From positions 1-56,869 of the forward strand of contig CAIWFH010000052.1 of the NCBI GenBank assembly GCA_903911925.1: DNA of 56,869 nt, written 5' to 3'. A program made the translations under genes and the position numbers. Source of the DNA: an uncultured Acidobacteriaceae bacterium. GTDB taxonomy: Bacteria > Acidobacteriota > Terriglobia > Terriglobales > Acidobacteriaceae. The notes under the pieces are model-generated. The model had not been told where the DNA came from. It ran no database searches and saw only the letters and a program-made list of their open reading frames with translations. Shown here piece by piece: positions 37,434 to 45,554 of this stretch (the first letter of the stretch is position 1; the number at the start of each line of letters is the position of its first letter).

Positions 37434-39643
37434 GCGGGATAGTCCAGCGCTTCGGGGATCATGACTTTGCTTACCGTTTCCGCAGCGCGATCCTTGGCCA
37501 GCCGCGAGCCGCTCAGGCACATGGTCAGCTTGTTCTGCAGGCGAAGAAATTCGCTCGACCCCGCGCAACCCGCACAAGGGCCGGCCTTCTGCGGATGGCT
37601 GCCGTCCGCGGATATCACATCCATCGCAAAGGCTGAGATCCCAGGCATGGTCTCTTCCAACTCATCCAGTTCGCTGGCCAGGAAGCAGCCCTGGTGGCCC
37701 TCGTCTGTCCAAGCCGGGTGCTGATTGTAGCCAAACACCAGTTCAGCACAGATGCGCGAGACTTCGCCGGCCGCCGCGGCCGCTTGCGTGTGGCACAGGT
37801 CGCTGAGGAACTGAACGGTGCCTTTGAGGCCCTCGCTGGCCACGGGGTCGTTGACTCCCTGCGCTTCCAACTCAAGTACATCGAGAATCTGGCAGCGCGA
37901 AGCGAGAATCCAGCACAGCGCATCGGCCAGCGCAAAGGTCACGCCCTGACGCTGTCCGTGATAGAGCTTGCCGCCATCCGGATCGACCGATTTCTGCAGG
38001 TGGTTCAAAGTCCACAGCCACAACTGCATGGCCGAGGCCAGCGTGCAGGCGCCGGTGCCGGGACCAGTTGAGGCGATCCGCCTCATCTCCGCCATCCAGC
38101 CGCGGAACTCGGCAAGAAAGACTTCGGTAGTCATGGTGATGGTCAGCTGCCGGCGCTGCACGGCTTCAGGGCCCTCGTACGTCGCCTCAAGCTGCGCATC
38201 CATCCACTTATTGGCCAGGAAGCCGGGGCAGTCCTCGGTGATGCCGTAGCCGCCCATCAAGCTGACCGCCTCACGCATCATGTTGGTGCCGTGGCCGGTG
38301 TTCCACAGTTTGGTGGCCGGGCAAATCACATTGGCCTCGGCGTCCATCAGCACATATTCCACCAGCGGGTCGGCCTCAAGCTCTACGCGGCGCGGGTCGT
38401 TCGGCTTCATCGCCAGCAGTTCCATAGCCTTTTGTTCGCTCTCCTTGAGAGCTTTCATTTCATTGCGGCCGCCCTGAATGCCGCTCTCTTTCAGGATCGC
38501 GGTTTTCCGCTTCTCAACCGGGTCAAGCTTGTCGAAGAGGCGCGCGGCAGCGAAGCCCAGAGAAGTAGCTGCTTCGCCGGTGGCCCACACATCCACCAGC
38601 CGGTGCAATGCGTCTTCGCGCTGCTGAATGCCTTGTTCATAGCGAACCGTGCCGGGCCTTGCGCCTTCGGCTCCGCGGAAGCGCCCGCGCTGGTAGCGGA
38701 TGACCGGCTCGACGGCAGAAAGCAGCTTGGCTGCTGTCATTACTCCGACCGGCACGCGTGTGCGGCGGAAGACCGCTTCGATAATTTCGCCGTGGTTGTA
38801 GTTGGGGACGATAACGCCGTCCTTTACCGTGTATCCGCCCACGATGCGACTGGCGGGTACCTTCAAATTGAAAATGGGATCGCCGGTGGAGGAGAGCTGG
38901 TGAACCAGCTTTTTGGTGGGCGTTCCATGGTCGTAGATGCCCTCGTCGGTCTCCTCGAGAATGACCACGCAACTGCCCTTGATGCGCGGGTCGTCAGAGT
39001 TCACCGCGGCGGTAACAAAGTTGGCAAATGCGATGTTGGTGATGAACCGGCCGCGCTTGTCCACTTGCAGCCATGGCTCTTCGTCATCTTTCCACTCGGC
39101 GACGCGCATTTTGCCGCTCAGCATGCCGGTGTCTACGCCCACGTAGGGAATAGGCTCTGTCAGCGCGAAGGCGCCGCGCCAGGGTTTGCGATCTTCGCCC
39201 AGCTGGGGCGGTGCCGAAAGCTGCTTATAGTGCCGCGACTGTTCGGCGGTTCCGCGCTCGTGAATGGGAGCCAGGGCGAGAAACCCGGCCAGGCTGGCTG
39301 TTGCCGCCCCGCCGTCAACCCAGGCCAATTCGAAGGCCGCAAGCGACAACGCCAGGTTCTTTGGCCCGGAGATGAATCCGCCCTCTTCCGGCTCCATGAA
39401 GGCAGCGGTGACGCCGGCTTGGTCAAACGCCTCCATCATTTCGCTTTTGCCTTGCGTCCACTCGTGGGTGTTGCGTTCTCCTGCGGCTACAAGCCGTGCC
39501 ACGGTTCCTCGCGCAACGCCGCGCGCCGATTGAACGAGCATCTGCAGGTCAAATCGGTCGGCGAAGCGCCAAAGTATCTGGCGAACGGCGTCACCGGGGA
39601 GAGTCAGCATGGTTTTCGTCTCGGATAATGCAACAGTTCCCAT
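37430..39643 (-). CDS. Long acyl-CoA dehydrogenase
   Basis: The 737-aa protein, almost twice the usual 380 residues, has the acyl-CoA dehydrogenase N-terminal and middle domains (AFALTEPIPYVGVDTG, the FAD and substrate region) and a C-terminal domain with MGGYGITEDCPGFLANKWMD and the YEGPEAVQRRQ segment. A further C-terminal extension ends near CAGCAGSSEF, with a CxxC of unknown role. The ATG at 39643 follows AGAGGA. The enzyme would oxidise an acyl-CoA and pass electrons to EtfAB. A CRP-like site stands 55 bases upstream. Confidence 0.9.
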   Translation of the reverse strand: MGTVALSETKTMLTLPGDAVRQILWRFADRFDLQMLVQSARGVARGTVARLVAAGERNTHEWTQGKSEMMEAFDQAGVTAAFMEPEEGGFISGPKNLALSLAAFELAWVDGGAATASLAGFLALAPIHERGTAEQSRHYKQLSAPPQLGEDRKPWRGAFALTEPIPYVGVDTGMLSGKMRVAEWKDDEEPWLQVDKRGRFITNIAFANFVTAAVNSDDPRIKGSCVVILEETDEGIYDHGTPTKKLVHQLSSTGDPIFNLKVPASRIVGGYTVKDGVIVPNYNHGEIIEAVFRRTRVPVGVMTAAKLLSAVEPVIRYQRGRFRGAEGARPGTVRYEQGIQQREDALHRLVDVWATGEAATSLGFAAARLFDKLDPVEKRKTAILKESGIQGGRNEMKALKESEQKAMELLAMKPNDPRRVELEADPLVEYVLMDAEANVICPATKLWNTGHGTNMMREAVSLMGGYGITEDCPGFLANKWMDAQLEATYEGPEAVQRRQLTITMTTEVFLAEFRGWMAEMRRIASTGPGTGACTLASAMQLWLWTLNHLQKSVDPDGGKLYHGQRQGVTFALADALCWILASRCQILDVLELEAQGVNDPVASEGLKGTVQFLSDLCHTQAAAAAGEVSRICAELVFGYNQHPAWTDEGHQGCFLASELDELEETMPGISAFAMDVISADGSHPQKAGPCAGCAGSSEFLRLQNKLTMCLSGSRLAKDRAAETVSKVMIPEALDYPA

Positions 39644-39698
39644 AAATTGATGTCCTCTAGATGCGGTCATATTGTGCTTGAAAGGAGACACAATGGCA

Positions 39699-39714
39699 TG
39701 TGACCTGTATCACT
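39699..39714. promoter_or_regulatory. CRP/FNR-family-like binding site 1
   Basis: TGTGACCTGTATCACT matches TGTGA-N6-TCACT. It lies in the divergent region, 55 bases before the acyl-CoA dehydrogenase start. Confidence 0.7.
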
Positions 39715-39807
39715 CCGGCGACGCTATGGAGGTTGGGTACTCCATGTGCAATTTAGAACAGAAAATGTGAGCCATTAACGCATGTAGCGAAAATTTCTGA
39801 ATCGACC

Positions 39808-39823
39808 TGTGACCGGCGTCACT
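39808..39823. promoter_or_regulatory. CRP/FNR-family-like binding site 2
   Basis: TGTGACCGGCGTCACT has the same half-sites. A TATAGA (39844-39849), centred 31 bases from the site centre, is a candidate -10 box, as expected for an activator overlapping the -35 region. It precedes the monohaem cytochrome gene by 74 bases. Confidence 0.75.
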
Positions 39824-39897
39824 TGCGGGGCAACGGCGCAAACTATAGACAGGTATCTGACCGGGAACCGCCAACGACCGGCAAAGGAGCAGAAAAG

Positions 39898-40218
39898 ATG
39901 ACTCAAAAACTCAGAATGGCGTCCGTACTTCTTCTGGCCGCCTCATTTGCAGTGCCAGTGTTCGCCCAGGGCGACGCGGCTGGGGTTTACAAGGCAAAGT
40001 GCGCCATGTGCCACGGCGCCGACGGCCTTGCCGCCTCGTCAATGGCAAAAAGCATGAAGGTTCTTTCATTTAAGGCGCCGGAGATGCTCAAGGCCACCGA
40101 TGCCCAGTTCGTCGCTTCAACAAAGGACGGCAAGGGCAAGATGCCCGCCTACAACGGCAAGCTGACCGACGCGCAGATCAAGGATGTTGTCGCGTACATT
40201 CGCACATTGCAAAAGTAG
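39898..40218 (+). CDS. Monohaem cytochrome c, periplasmic
   Basis: The 106-aa protein has a signal peptide (about 1-24, ending VFAQ), one CAMCH haem motif, and a C-terminal helix AYIRTLQK typical of small class I cytochromes c. The likely haem-iron Met lies in a KMPAYN segment (about 81-86). The ATG at 39898 follows AAAGGAGCAGAAAAG. As a soluble electron carrier it could link the haem complexes next door to a reductase. It stands first in the cytochrome run and is separated by a hairpin from the 11-haem gene. Confidence 0.93.
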   Translation: MTQKLRMASVLLLAASFAVPVFAQGDAAGVYKAKCAMCHGADGLAASSMAKSMKVLSFKAPEMLKATDAQFVASTKDGKGKMPAYNGKLTDAQIKDVVAYIRTLQK

Positions 40219-40255
40219 TTCTGTACGAAACGCCCTGACCGTGCGGCGTGAAAGG

Positions 40256-40280
40256 AGAGAGAGGGTTTGGCCCTCTCTCT
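40256..40280 (+). terminator. Hairpin between the monohaem and 11-haem genes
   Basis: A 10-bp perfect stem, AGAGAGAGGG/CCCTCTCTCT, with a TTTGG loop. There is no T-run, so it may cause partial termination or protect the short upstream transcript rather than end it. Confidence 0.5.
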
Positions 40281-40317
40281 TCAGCACCTGGAAACGGTTA
40301 GTTAGGCCGGAGCTGAC

Positions 40318-41511
40318 ATGAAGACCGTTTCCTCCATCACGCTTGTTCTGGTTGCAGCCGCACTGTTGTTTCATGCAGGGCCGGCCGCAGCGCAGAAGAG
40401 CGCAGAGTGTTTGGCCTGCCATGCGGACGCAAGCATGCAGGACGCGGCGGGCCACAGTATTTCCGTCGACGAATCCAAGTTCCATTCAAGCATCCATGGC
40501 AGCCTTGAATGCGCCAACTGCCACACCAGCATCAAGAGCTATCCGCACCCTGACAAGGTAACGCCGGTGAAGTGCGACACCTGCCACGCCGATGAAGCAG
40601 CAGGACTGGCCGGGAGCGTGCACTCGGCCTCGGCAGACCATCCATGCACCAGTTGCCATGGGGATGCCCACGCAATCTTCCCCAAGACGGATGCCCGGTC
40701 GGCGGTTTATCCGCTCAATGTGCCCCACACCTGCGGCAACTGCCACAGCAATGAGGGAATGGCGCAAAAGCACGGCCTGGCCAGCGTCTACCCGTCGTAT
40801 ATTGACTCCATTCACGGCTTTGCCTTGAGCAAGGAAGGGTTGCTGGTGGCCGCCAACTGCCAGAGCTGCCACGGGTCGCATAAGATTCTGAGCAAGAGGA
40901 ACCCGCAGAGCGCAACCTACAAAACGAACGTTCCCCAGACCTGCGGTACCTGCCATGCGGGAATTACCACCAACTACGCAAACGGCGTACATGGAAAGGC
41001 TGTCGCTGCCGGAAAGCTGGACGCTCCGGTTTGCTCTGACTGCCACACGGCTCACGCGATTCTGCAACCGACCGAGTCGGCGTTCCGCACGCAGTCCACT
41101 CCGATTTGCGGTTCGTGCCACAAGGAAAAATTCTCGACGTATCGCGATACATTCCATTCGCAACTGGGCGCATTAGGCGGCTATGTTGAGACGGCGCGCT
41201 GCTGGGACTGCCACGGAGCACACGATGTGTTGCCGGCATCCGATCCGCGGTCCCCGATTGCTCCGGCGAATCTGGTAAAGACATGCGGCAGATGCCATGT
41301 GGGCGCGAACGAAAGTTTCGTTCAATACCAGCCCCATGCCAACGCGCACAATCGCAAGCTGAACCCGGCGCTCTACTTCATCAGGTTGTTTATGAACCTG
41401 CTGCTGGGCAGCGTGCTTACGTTCTTCATGATTCACACCATTTTGTGGCTGATCCGCTCGCGATATGACCAGGTCAAGAGAAAATCCGCCGAAGGAGAAA
41501 AGAATGCCTGA
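40318..41511 (+). CDS. Undecahaem cytochrome c with C-terminal membrane anchor
   Basis: The 397-aa protein has a signal peptide (to about residue 25), eleven CxxCH motifs (CLACH, CANCH, CDTCH, CTSCH, CGNCH, CQSCH, CGTCH, CSDCH, CGSCH, CWDCH, CGRCH) and a C-terminal membrane helix (LLLGSVLTFFMIHTILWLI). It is an exported haem wire, tethered to the membrane and facing the periplasm. Its stop overlaps the cytochrome b start by 8 bases, so both are translated together. The haem part is a paralogue of the gene at 42544. The electron source is probably the quinone pool through the b subunit. Confidence 0.93.
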   Translation: MKTVSSITLVLVAAALLFHAGPAAAQKSAECLACHADASMQDAAGHSISVDESKFHSSIHGSLECANCHTSIKSYPHPDKVTPVKCDTCHADEAAGLAGSVHSASADHPCTSCHGDAHAIFPKTDARSAVYPLNVPHTCGNCHSNEGMAQKHGLASVYPSYIDSIHGFALSKEGLLVAANCQSCHGSHKILSKRNPQSATYKTNVPQTCGTCHAGITTNYANGVHGKAVAAGKLDAPVCSDCHTAHAILQPTESAFRTQSTPICGSCHKEKFSTYRDTFHSQLGALGGYVETARCWDCHGAHDVLPASDPRSPIAPANLVKTCGRCHVGANESFVQYQPHANAHNRKLNPALYFIRLFMNLLLGSVLTFFMIHTILWLIRSRYDQVKRKSAEGEKNA

Positions 41512-42364
41512 TCTGGAGCAAGAGGCAAGTGAAACCCTGCATCACGGCGGGAAGGGCCGCTTCTTTATGCGCTTCACGCGCGAGCAGCGAGCGCTCCACG
41601 CCGTGCTTTTCACCACGTTCCTGGGATTGGCGGCCACGGGGCTGCCAATGCGATTCAGCCAGAGCTTCTGGGCGCGGCGTTTTGCCAGTGCTGTGGGCGG
41701 TTTTGGCGCGATCATCTTCTTCCATAAGCTCTTTGCGGTTGCGCTTACGCTGGCGTTTCTTGTCCACTTGAAGGCCATCCTCCAGCGCGGGGTTGTCAAT
41801 CGCGAAAAGGGTATCTTCTGGGGCGTAACCTCCATGGTTGCCAACTGGAAGGACGTGAAGGACCTGGTAGGGCACCTTCGCTGGATGGTCGGCTTGGGAC
41901 CGAAGCCGCAGTTTGAGCGCTATGCCTATTGGGAGAAGTTCGATTACTGGGCAGTTTTCTGGGGCATGATCGTCATCGGCTTCTCAGGATATGCCATGTG
42001 GTTCGCGCCTTTCTTCGCCAGGTTCCTGCCCGGCTGGGCGTTGAATGCCGTGCTGGTGATTCACAGTGAAGAAGGCCTGCTGGCCATTCTCTTCATTTTC
42101 TCGATTCACTTCGTCAACACCCATCTGCGTCCTGATAGCTTTCCGATGGACATGGTGGTCTTCACCGGCGTCGAAAGCGAAGAAGAGTTCAAGCACAAGC
42201 GCTCGCAGGAATATGAGCGCCTGGCCCGCGAGGGAAAACTGGAAGCGCGAGTAGCCGAAGCACCGGCGCTCTGGTTCACCAACTTCTCAAAGGTGGTTGG
42301 GTTCATCGCGATCTTCATTGGCCTGACGCTTCTGGTGCTGACCCTGAGCGCGTATTTCATCTGA
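41504..42364 (+). CDS. Di-haem cytochrome b-type membrane subunit
   Basis: The 286-aa protein starts at the ATG at 41504 after AAGGAGAAAAGA. It has about five hydrophobic segments with candidate haem His residues in RALHAV, FFHKLF, VHLKAI, VIHSEEG and IHFVNTH, the pattern of formate-dehydrogenase-gamma/b561-like cytochromes. It would oxidise menaquinol or ubiquinol and pass electrons to the 11-haem subunit encoded immediately upstream. A terminator hairpin follows. Confidence 0.85.
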   Translation: MPDLEQEASETLHHGGKGRFFMRFTREQRALHAVLFTTFLGLAATGLPMRFSQSFWARRFASAVGGFGAIIFFHKLFAVALTLAFLVHLKAILQRGVVNREKGIFWGVTSMVANWKDVKDLVGHLRWMVGLGPKPQFERYAYWEKFDYWAVFWGMIVIGFSGYAMWFAPFFARFLPGWALNAVLVIHSEEGLLAILFIFSIHFVNTHLRPDSFPMDMVVFTGVESEEEFKHKRSQEYERLAREGKLEARVAEAPALWFTNFSKVVGFIAIFIGLTLLVLTLSAYFI

Positions 42365-42389
42365 CCTGAGACTATCGAGACGCATTTCC

Positions 42390-42420
42390 TTGAGGGCAGC
42401 GTGTTCCACGCTGCCCTCAA
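42390..42420 (+). terminator. Terminator hairpin after the cytochrome b gene
   Basis: A 14-bp perfect stem, TTGAGGGCAGCGTG/CACGCTGCCCTCAA, with a 3-base loop; the tail AAGTCTTT... is weakly T-rich. Confidence 0.7.
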
Positions 42421-42493
42421 AGTCTTTCCGTGTGCGGCGCAAGTGAAACCAATCACAGAAGATACGAAAACCGTGGTCAGTTGACCCGGCCTT

Positions 42494-42509
42494 TGTGATT
42501 CCAGTCACT
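42494..42509. promoter_or_regulatory. CRP/FNR-family-like binding site 3
   Basis: TGTGATTCCAGTCACT, 34 bases before the GTG start of the haem-b fusion gene. It gives that gene its own control apart from the upstream pair. Confidence 0.75.
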
Positions 42510-42543
42510 GTCAAACTCTTCGCGAAAGCATCTCCTCAGATGC

Positions 42544-44496
42544 GTGAACTCCGCAAGCAGAACCCTCACGCAAGTCCTCGCCCTATCCCTGCTCGCCTGT
42601 GCCTTCACGGCGCGCGCTGAGCAGAAGCTCAAAGACAAAGATTGCCTCGCCTGCCACTCCGACAGCACCCTGACCAAGGATGTGAGCGGGAAGCCAGCCA
42701 GCTTGTTTGTGGATGAGGCCAAGTTCAAGCACTCCATTCATGGCGGCATGTTTGCCTGTGTGGATTGCCATAAAGACGTCAAGAGCCTGGTGCACGAGGC
42801 TCCTCCGCAGAAGATCACCTGCGCCCAGTGCCACGCCGACGCGCAAACGGCATATTCACACAGCCTGCACTCCAAGGCCAGCAAGGCCGGCCAGCTCGTG
42901 TCTGCCAATTGCCAGGATTGCCATGGCGGCGCTCACGAGATTCTCGCGGCAGACGACGCCAAGTCGCCGGTCAACCACGCCAACATTCCAGTTACGTGCG
43001 GCAGATGCCACGGGCAGAAGTTCCTGGTTGAGGCTAACGGCGAGAGCGCGCAGACCTTCATGTCATACCAGGAGAGCGTGCACGGGTTGGCGACGGAGAA
43101 GGGCTCGACCAAGGCCGCTGTCTGCACCGACTGCCACGGCGCGCATGAGATTCTTCCCGCCAACGACGCCAAGTCGCCCATCTACAAATTCAATGTTCCG
43201 GCCACCTGCGGCAAGTGTCACGCCGAGGTTTCCAAGACGTTCATGCAGAGCATTCACGGGCAGGGAATCAGCCGAGGCAACGGGCTTTCGCCGGTGTGTA
43301 CCGACTGCCACGGAATCCACTCCATCAAGGCGCACATCGATCCCAACTCGTCGGTCTCCGAGCAGAATGTGGCTCGCACAACGTGCGCGCGCTGCCACGA
43401 CGGCGTTCGGCTTTCGCAGGAGTTCGGCGTCGCCGGCAACCGCGTTTCAACCTATATGGACAGTTATCACGGTCTGGCTGCGGTGGGCGGCTCGGCAGTT
43501 GTCGCCAACTGCGCCAGTTGCCATGGTGTGCATAACATCCTGCCCTCCAGCGATCCCCGCTCCACCATCAACAAGACCAATCTGGATGCCACTTGCGGCA
43601 AGTGCCATAAGGGCGTTACCCAGAAGTTCACGCTCAACAAGGTTCACATCGACGGCGGCAAGTCAAAGGACATTGGTACCGTTGCGGTGCGCTACGTGCG
43701 GTGGTTCTACCTCGCGCTCATCTTCCTGGTGATCGGCGCCATGTTCCTGCACAACGTCATCATCTGGCGCAGCAAGGCGGTTGCCCGGCGCCGGATGCAG
43801 AACCCCAGCATGGTCCGCATGACCGAACACCAGCGCTGGCAGCATCTTGTGCTTCTCACCAGCTTCATCATCCTGGTCATCACCGGATTCGCACTCAAGT
43901 TCCCGAATTCATGGATTGCCGAGATCCTCGGCAACGGCGAGAGACTACGCAGCGTCGCCCATCGCATCGCCGGAGTTGTGCTGATTGCGGCAGGCATCTA
44001 TCACTTCTTCTACCTGCTTGTAACCAGGGAAGGCCGCCGACTTATCTGCGACCTTGCTCCAATGCCCAAGGATGCATTCGACGCTTTTGCCACCATGCGC
44101 TATTACCTTGGCCTTGGCGGAGAGAAGCCGAAGTTCAGCCGCTTCAACTACGCGGAGAAGGCTGAGTATTGGGCCCTGGTCTGGGGCACTGCGCTTATGG
44201 CCGTCACCGGGGTGATGATGTGGGCCAATGTTTCCACCGGTAACCTGCTGGCGCGCTGGTGGGTTGATGTGGCTACCGCGGTGCACTTCTATGAAGCGAT
44301 TCTCGCAACACTGGCCATCATCGTCTGGCACTTCTACCAGGTGTTCTTCGATCCAGATGTCTATCCGATGAACTGGGCCTGGTGGGATGGCAAGATGCCC
44401 GTCGCGCAATATCGCCACGAGCATGAACTGGACACACAAGCTATCGCCGACGCTGAAGGGGCAAGCGAAAACAAACAATTAACGCCGGAAGAGTAA
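42544..44496 (+). CDS. Undecahaem cytochrome c fused to a cytochrome b
   Basis: The 650-aa product has a signal peptide, eleven CxxCH motifs between about residues 35 and 360, a first membrane helix (YLALIFLVIGAMFLHNVII), and then a b-type domain with His in WQHLVLL, VAHRIAG, IYHFFYL, VHFYEA and VWHFYQV. The plan, a multihaem c head on a di-haem b quinone oxidoreductase, recalls CbcL of Geobacter (nine haems plus b). The GTG at 42544 has no Shine-Dalgarno sequence. The second half repeats the neighbour at 41504, so this is the fused version of the split pair. Confidence 0.92.
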   Translation: MNSASRTLTQVLALSLLACAFTARAEQKLKDKDCLACHSDSTLTKDVSGKPASLFVDEAKFKHSIHGGMFACVDCHKDVKSLVHEAPPQKITCAQCHADAQTAYSHSLHSKASKAGQLVSANCQDCHGGAHEILAADDAKSPVNHANIPVTCGRCHGQKFLVEANGESAQTFMSYQESVHGLATEKGSTKAAVCTDCHGAHEILPANDAKSPIYKFNVPATCGKCHAEVSKTFMQSIHGQGISRGNGLSPVCTDCHGIHSIKAHIDPNSSVSEQNVARTTCARCHDGVRLSQEFGVAGNRVSTYMDSYHGLAAVGGSAVVANCASCHGVHNILPSSDPRSTINKTNLDATCGKCHKGVTQKFTLNKVHIDGGKSKDIGTVAVRYVRWFYLALIFLVIGAMFLHNVIIWRSKAVARRRMQNPSMVRMTEHQRWQHLVLLTSFIILVITGFALKFPNSWIAEILGNGERLRSVAHRIAGVVLIAAGIYHFFYLLVTREGRRLICDLAPMPKDAFDAFATMRYYLGLGGEKPKFSRFNYAEKAEYWALVWGTALMAVTGVMMWANVSTGNLLARWWVDVATAVHFYEAILATLAIIVWHFYQVFFDPDVYPMNWAWWDGKMPVAQYRHEHELDTQAIADAEGASENKQLTPEE

Positions 44497-44519
44497 CAGC
44501 CGTTCAAGCAGACTGCGAG

Positions 44520-44557
44520 GGCCGACGATGAATCAGAAGAATTGTCGGCCTTCTTTT
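44520..44557 (+). terminator. Terminator after the haem-b fusion gene
   Basis: GGCCGACGAT/ATTGTCGGCC with one wobble pair, followed by TTCTTTT. Confidence 0.7.
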
Positions 44558-44676
44558 GCCAACTATTTGTGAATATTTAACATTGCGAAACGGTTTGACA
44601 CCGCCGCAAAATGTGACAAATATTTTGCGAACTTGTAGGACTCTCTCCCCAAAACTCCAAATTTCGGATGTGGCAT

Positions 44677-44975
44677 ATGGCACAAGCGCACAAGCTCGGC
44701 GCCACAGGTCTTGTCTTCATAGCTGCGATCTGCAGCATTGAGATTGCGGCTCAGGTCGATGACCCGGCGACACTGGTTCAGGAAAAGCTCGTCTCGCAAA
44801 TCAAGCTAACCAAGGTCGCAGCAGCCCCCCTCTCGTGTTAGGCCAGTCCACCAGCCAGGTGTAGGCCGCTATGGGCGCGCCAACAAAGGTTGCCAATCTT
44901 GGTCCCAAAACCATCTACTACTACAACGGAATGAAGGTGACATTCAAGGACGGGAAAGTGAGCGACGTGAAGTAA
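44677..44975 (+). pseudogene. Remnant of an exported protein with internal deletion
   Basis: One frame reads a signal peptide (MAQAHKLGATGLVFIAAIC...) and QVDDPATLVQEKLVSQIKLTKVAA, then hits TAG at 44839. From 44838 in the next frame a separate piece reads LGQSTSQV, a stop, then GAPTKVANLGPKTIYYYNGM and KVTFKDGKVSDVK, a C-terminal motif like SmpA/OmlA. The middle of a longer acidobacterial protein is missing. This is a decayed gene: deletion, frame change and one more stop. Confidence 0.75.
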
Positions 44976-45003
44976 CTGGAGCATCTGCCAATCTTCAGTA
45001 AAC

Positions 45004-45043
45004 AATGACCGGCCTCCGCATCCCTGCGAGGCCGGTCATTTTT
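45004..45043. terminator. Rho-independent terminator
   Basis: AATGACCGGCCTC/GAGGCCGGTCATT (45004-45016 and 45028-45040) is followed by TTTTT. It ends the decayed gene on the plus strand and faces the stop of the DUF6526-like gene. Confidence 0.8.
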
Positions 45044-45055
45044 CCGCGGGGTGAA

Positions 45056-45502
45056 TCAGACGCGCCAGTAATCGGCCCGCCAATTCTTGATCCGCTCTTT
45101 GATCTGCTTGCGGCTGAGATTCCCTTCCAGAGCTTGCTTGGCCAATTCGACAACTTCGTCATCCGCGGCAAAGCGCAGCCCGATCAACTGGTCTTCACTC
45201 AGGCGATAAATTTGCGAGTGCCACTCCGATGGAGCCAAGGCCTGCAAGCGAATTCGCTCTTCGAGCCGAATCACGCGATCCTGTACCTTGAGCGGATACG
45301 AGCGCAGCCTGAGGTAGGGAATGAACGCCACGATCGAGAGGACCAGGAACCATCCTGCCGAGATACGGTGATCCCCCCAATTGTGGATGAGGTGGAAGAC
45401 TGCGAAGACGAGGTTGGCAATAAAGAACAAACCTAATACGAAGTGGTATGGGGGGTCGAACCGCGCATGACTCTTGTGGCTTTGCGGTGTTGATTCACTC
45501 AT
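45056..45502 (-). CDS. Two-helix membrane protein, DUF6526-like
   Basis: The 148-aa protein has two membrane segments (about 22-40 and 49-65), a basic RLRSYPLKVQDRVIRLEERIRL linker, and a C-terminal helical domain with YRLSEDQLIGLRFAADDE. This arrangement is the one I know as DUF6526; function unknown. It is separated from the next minus-strand gene by a short gap and ends at a terminator. Confidence 0.8.
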   Translation of the reverse strand: MSESTPQSHKSHARFDPPYHFVLGLFFIANLVFAVFHLIHNWGDHRISAGWFLVLSIVAFIPYLRLRSYPLKVQDRVIRLEERIRLQALAPSEWHSQIYRLSEDQLIGLRFAADDEVVELAKQALEGNLSRKQIKERIKNWRADYWRV

Positions 45503-45554
45503 TCGGAACCTTGATTTCTCTCAGGCCAGAGTTGGCTTCCGGGGCCGCCTGTGC

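Noticed and set aside
38291..39628. 445-aa plus-strand frame
   Set aside because: It is antisense to the acyl-CoA dehydrogenase and shows no family pattern.
39755..39780. A further CRP-like half-site TGTGAGCCATTAACG
   Set aside because: The second half-site does not match TCACT at the required spacing.
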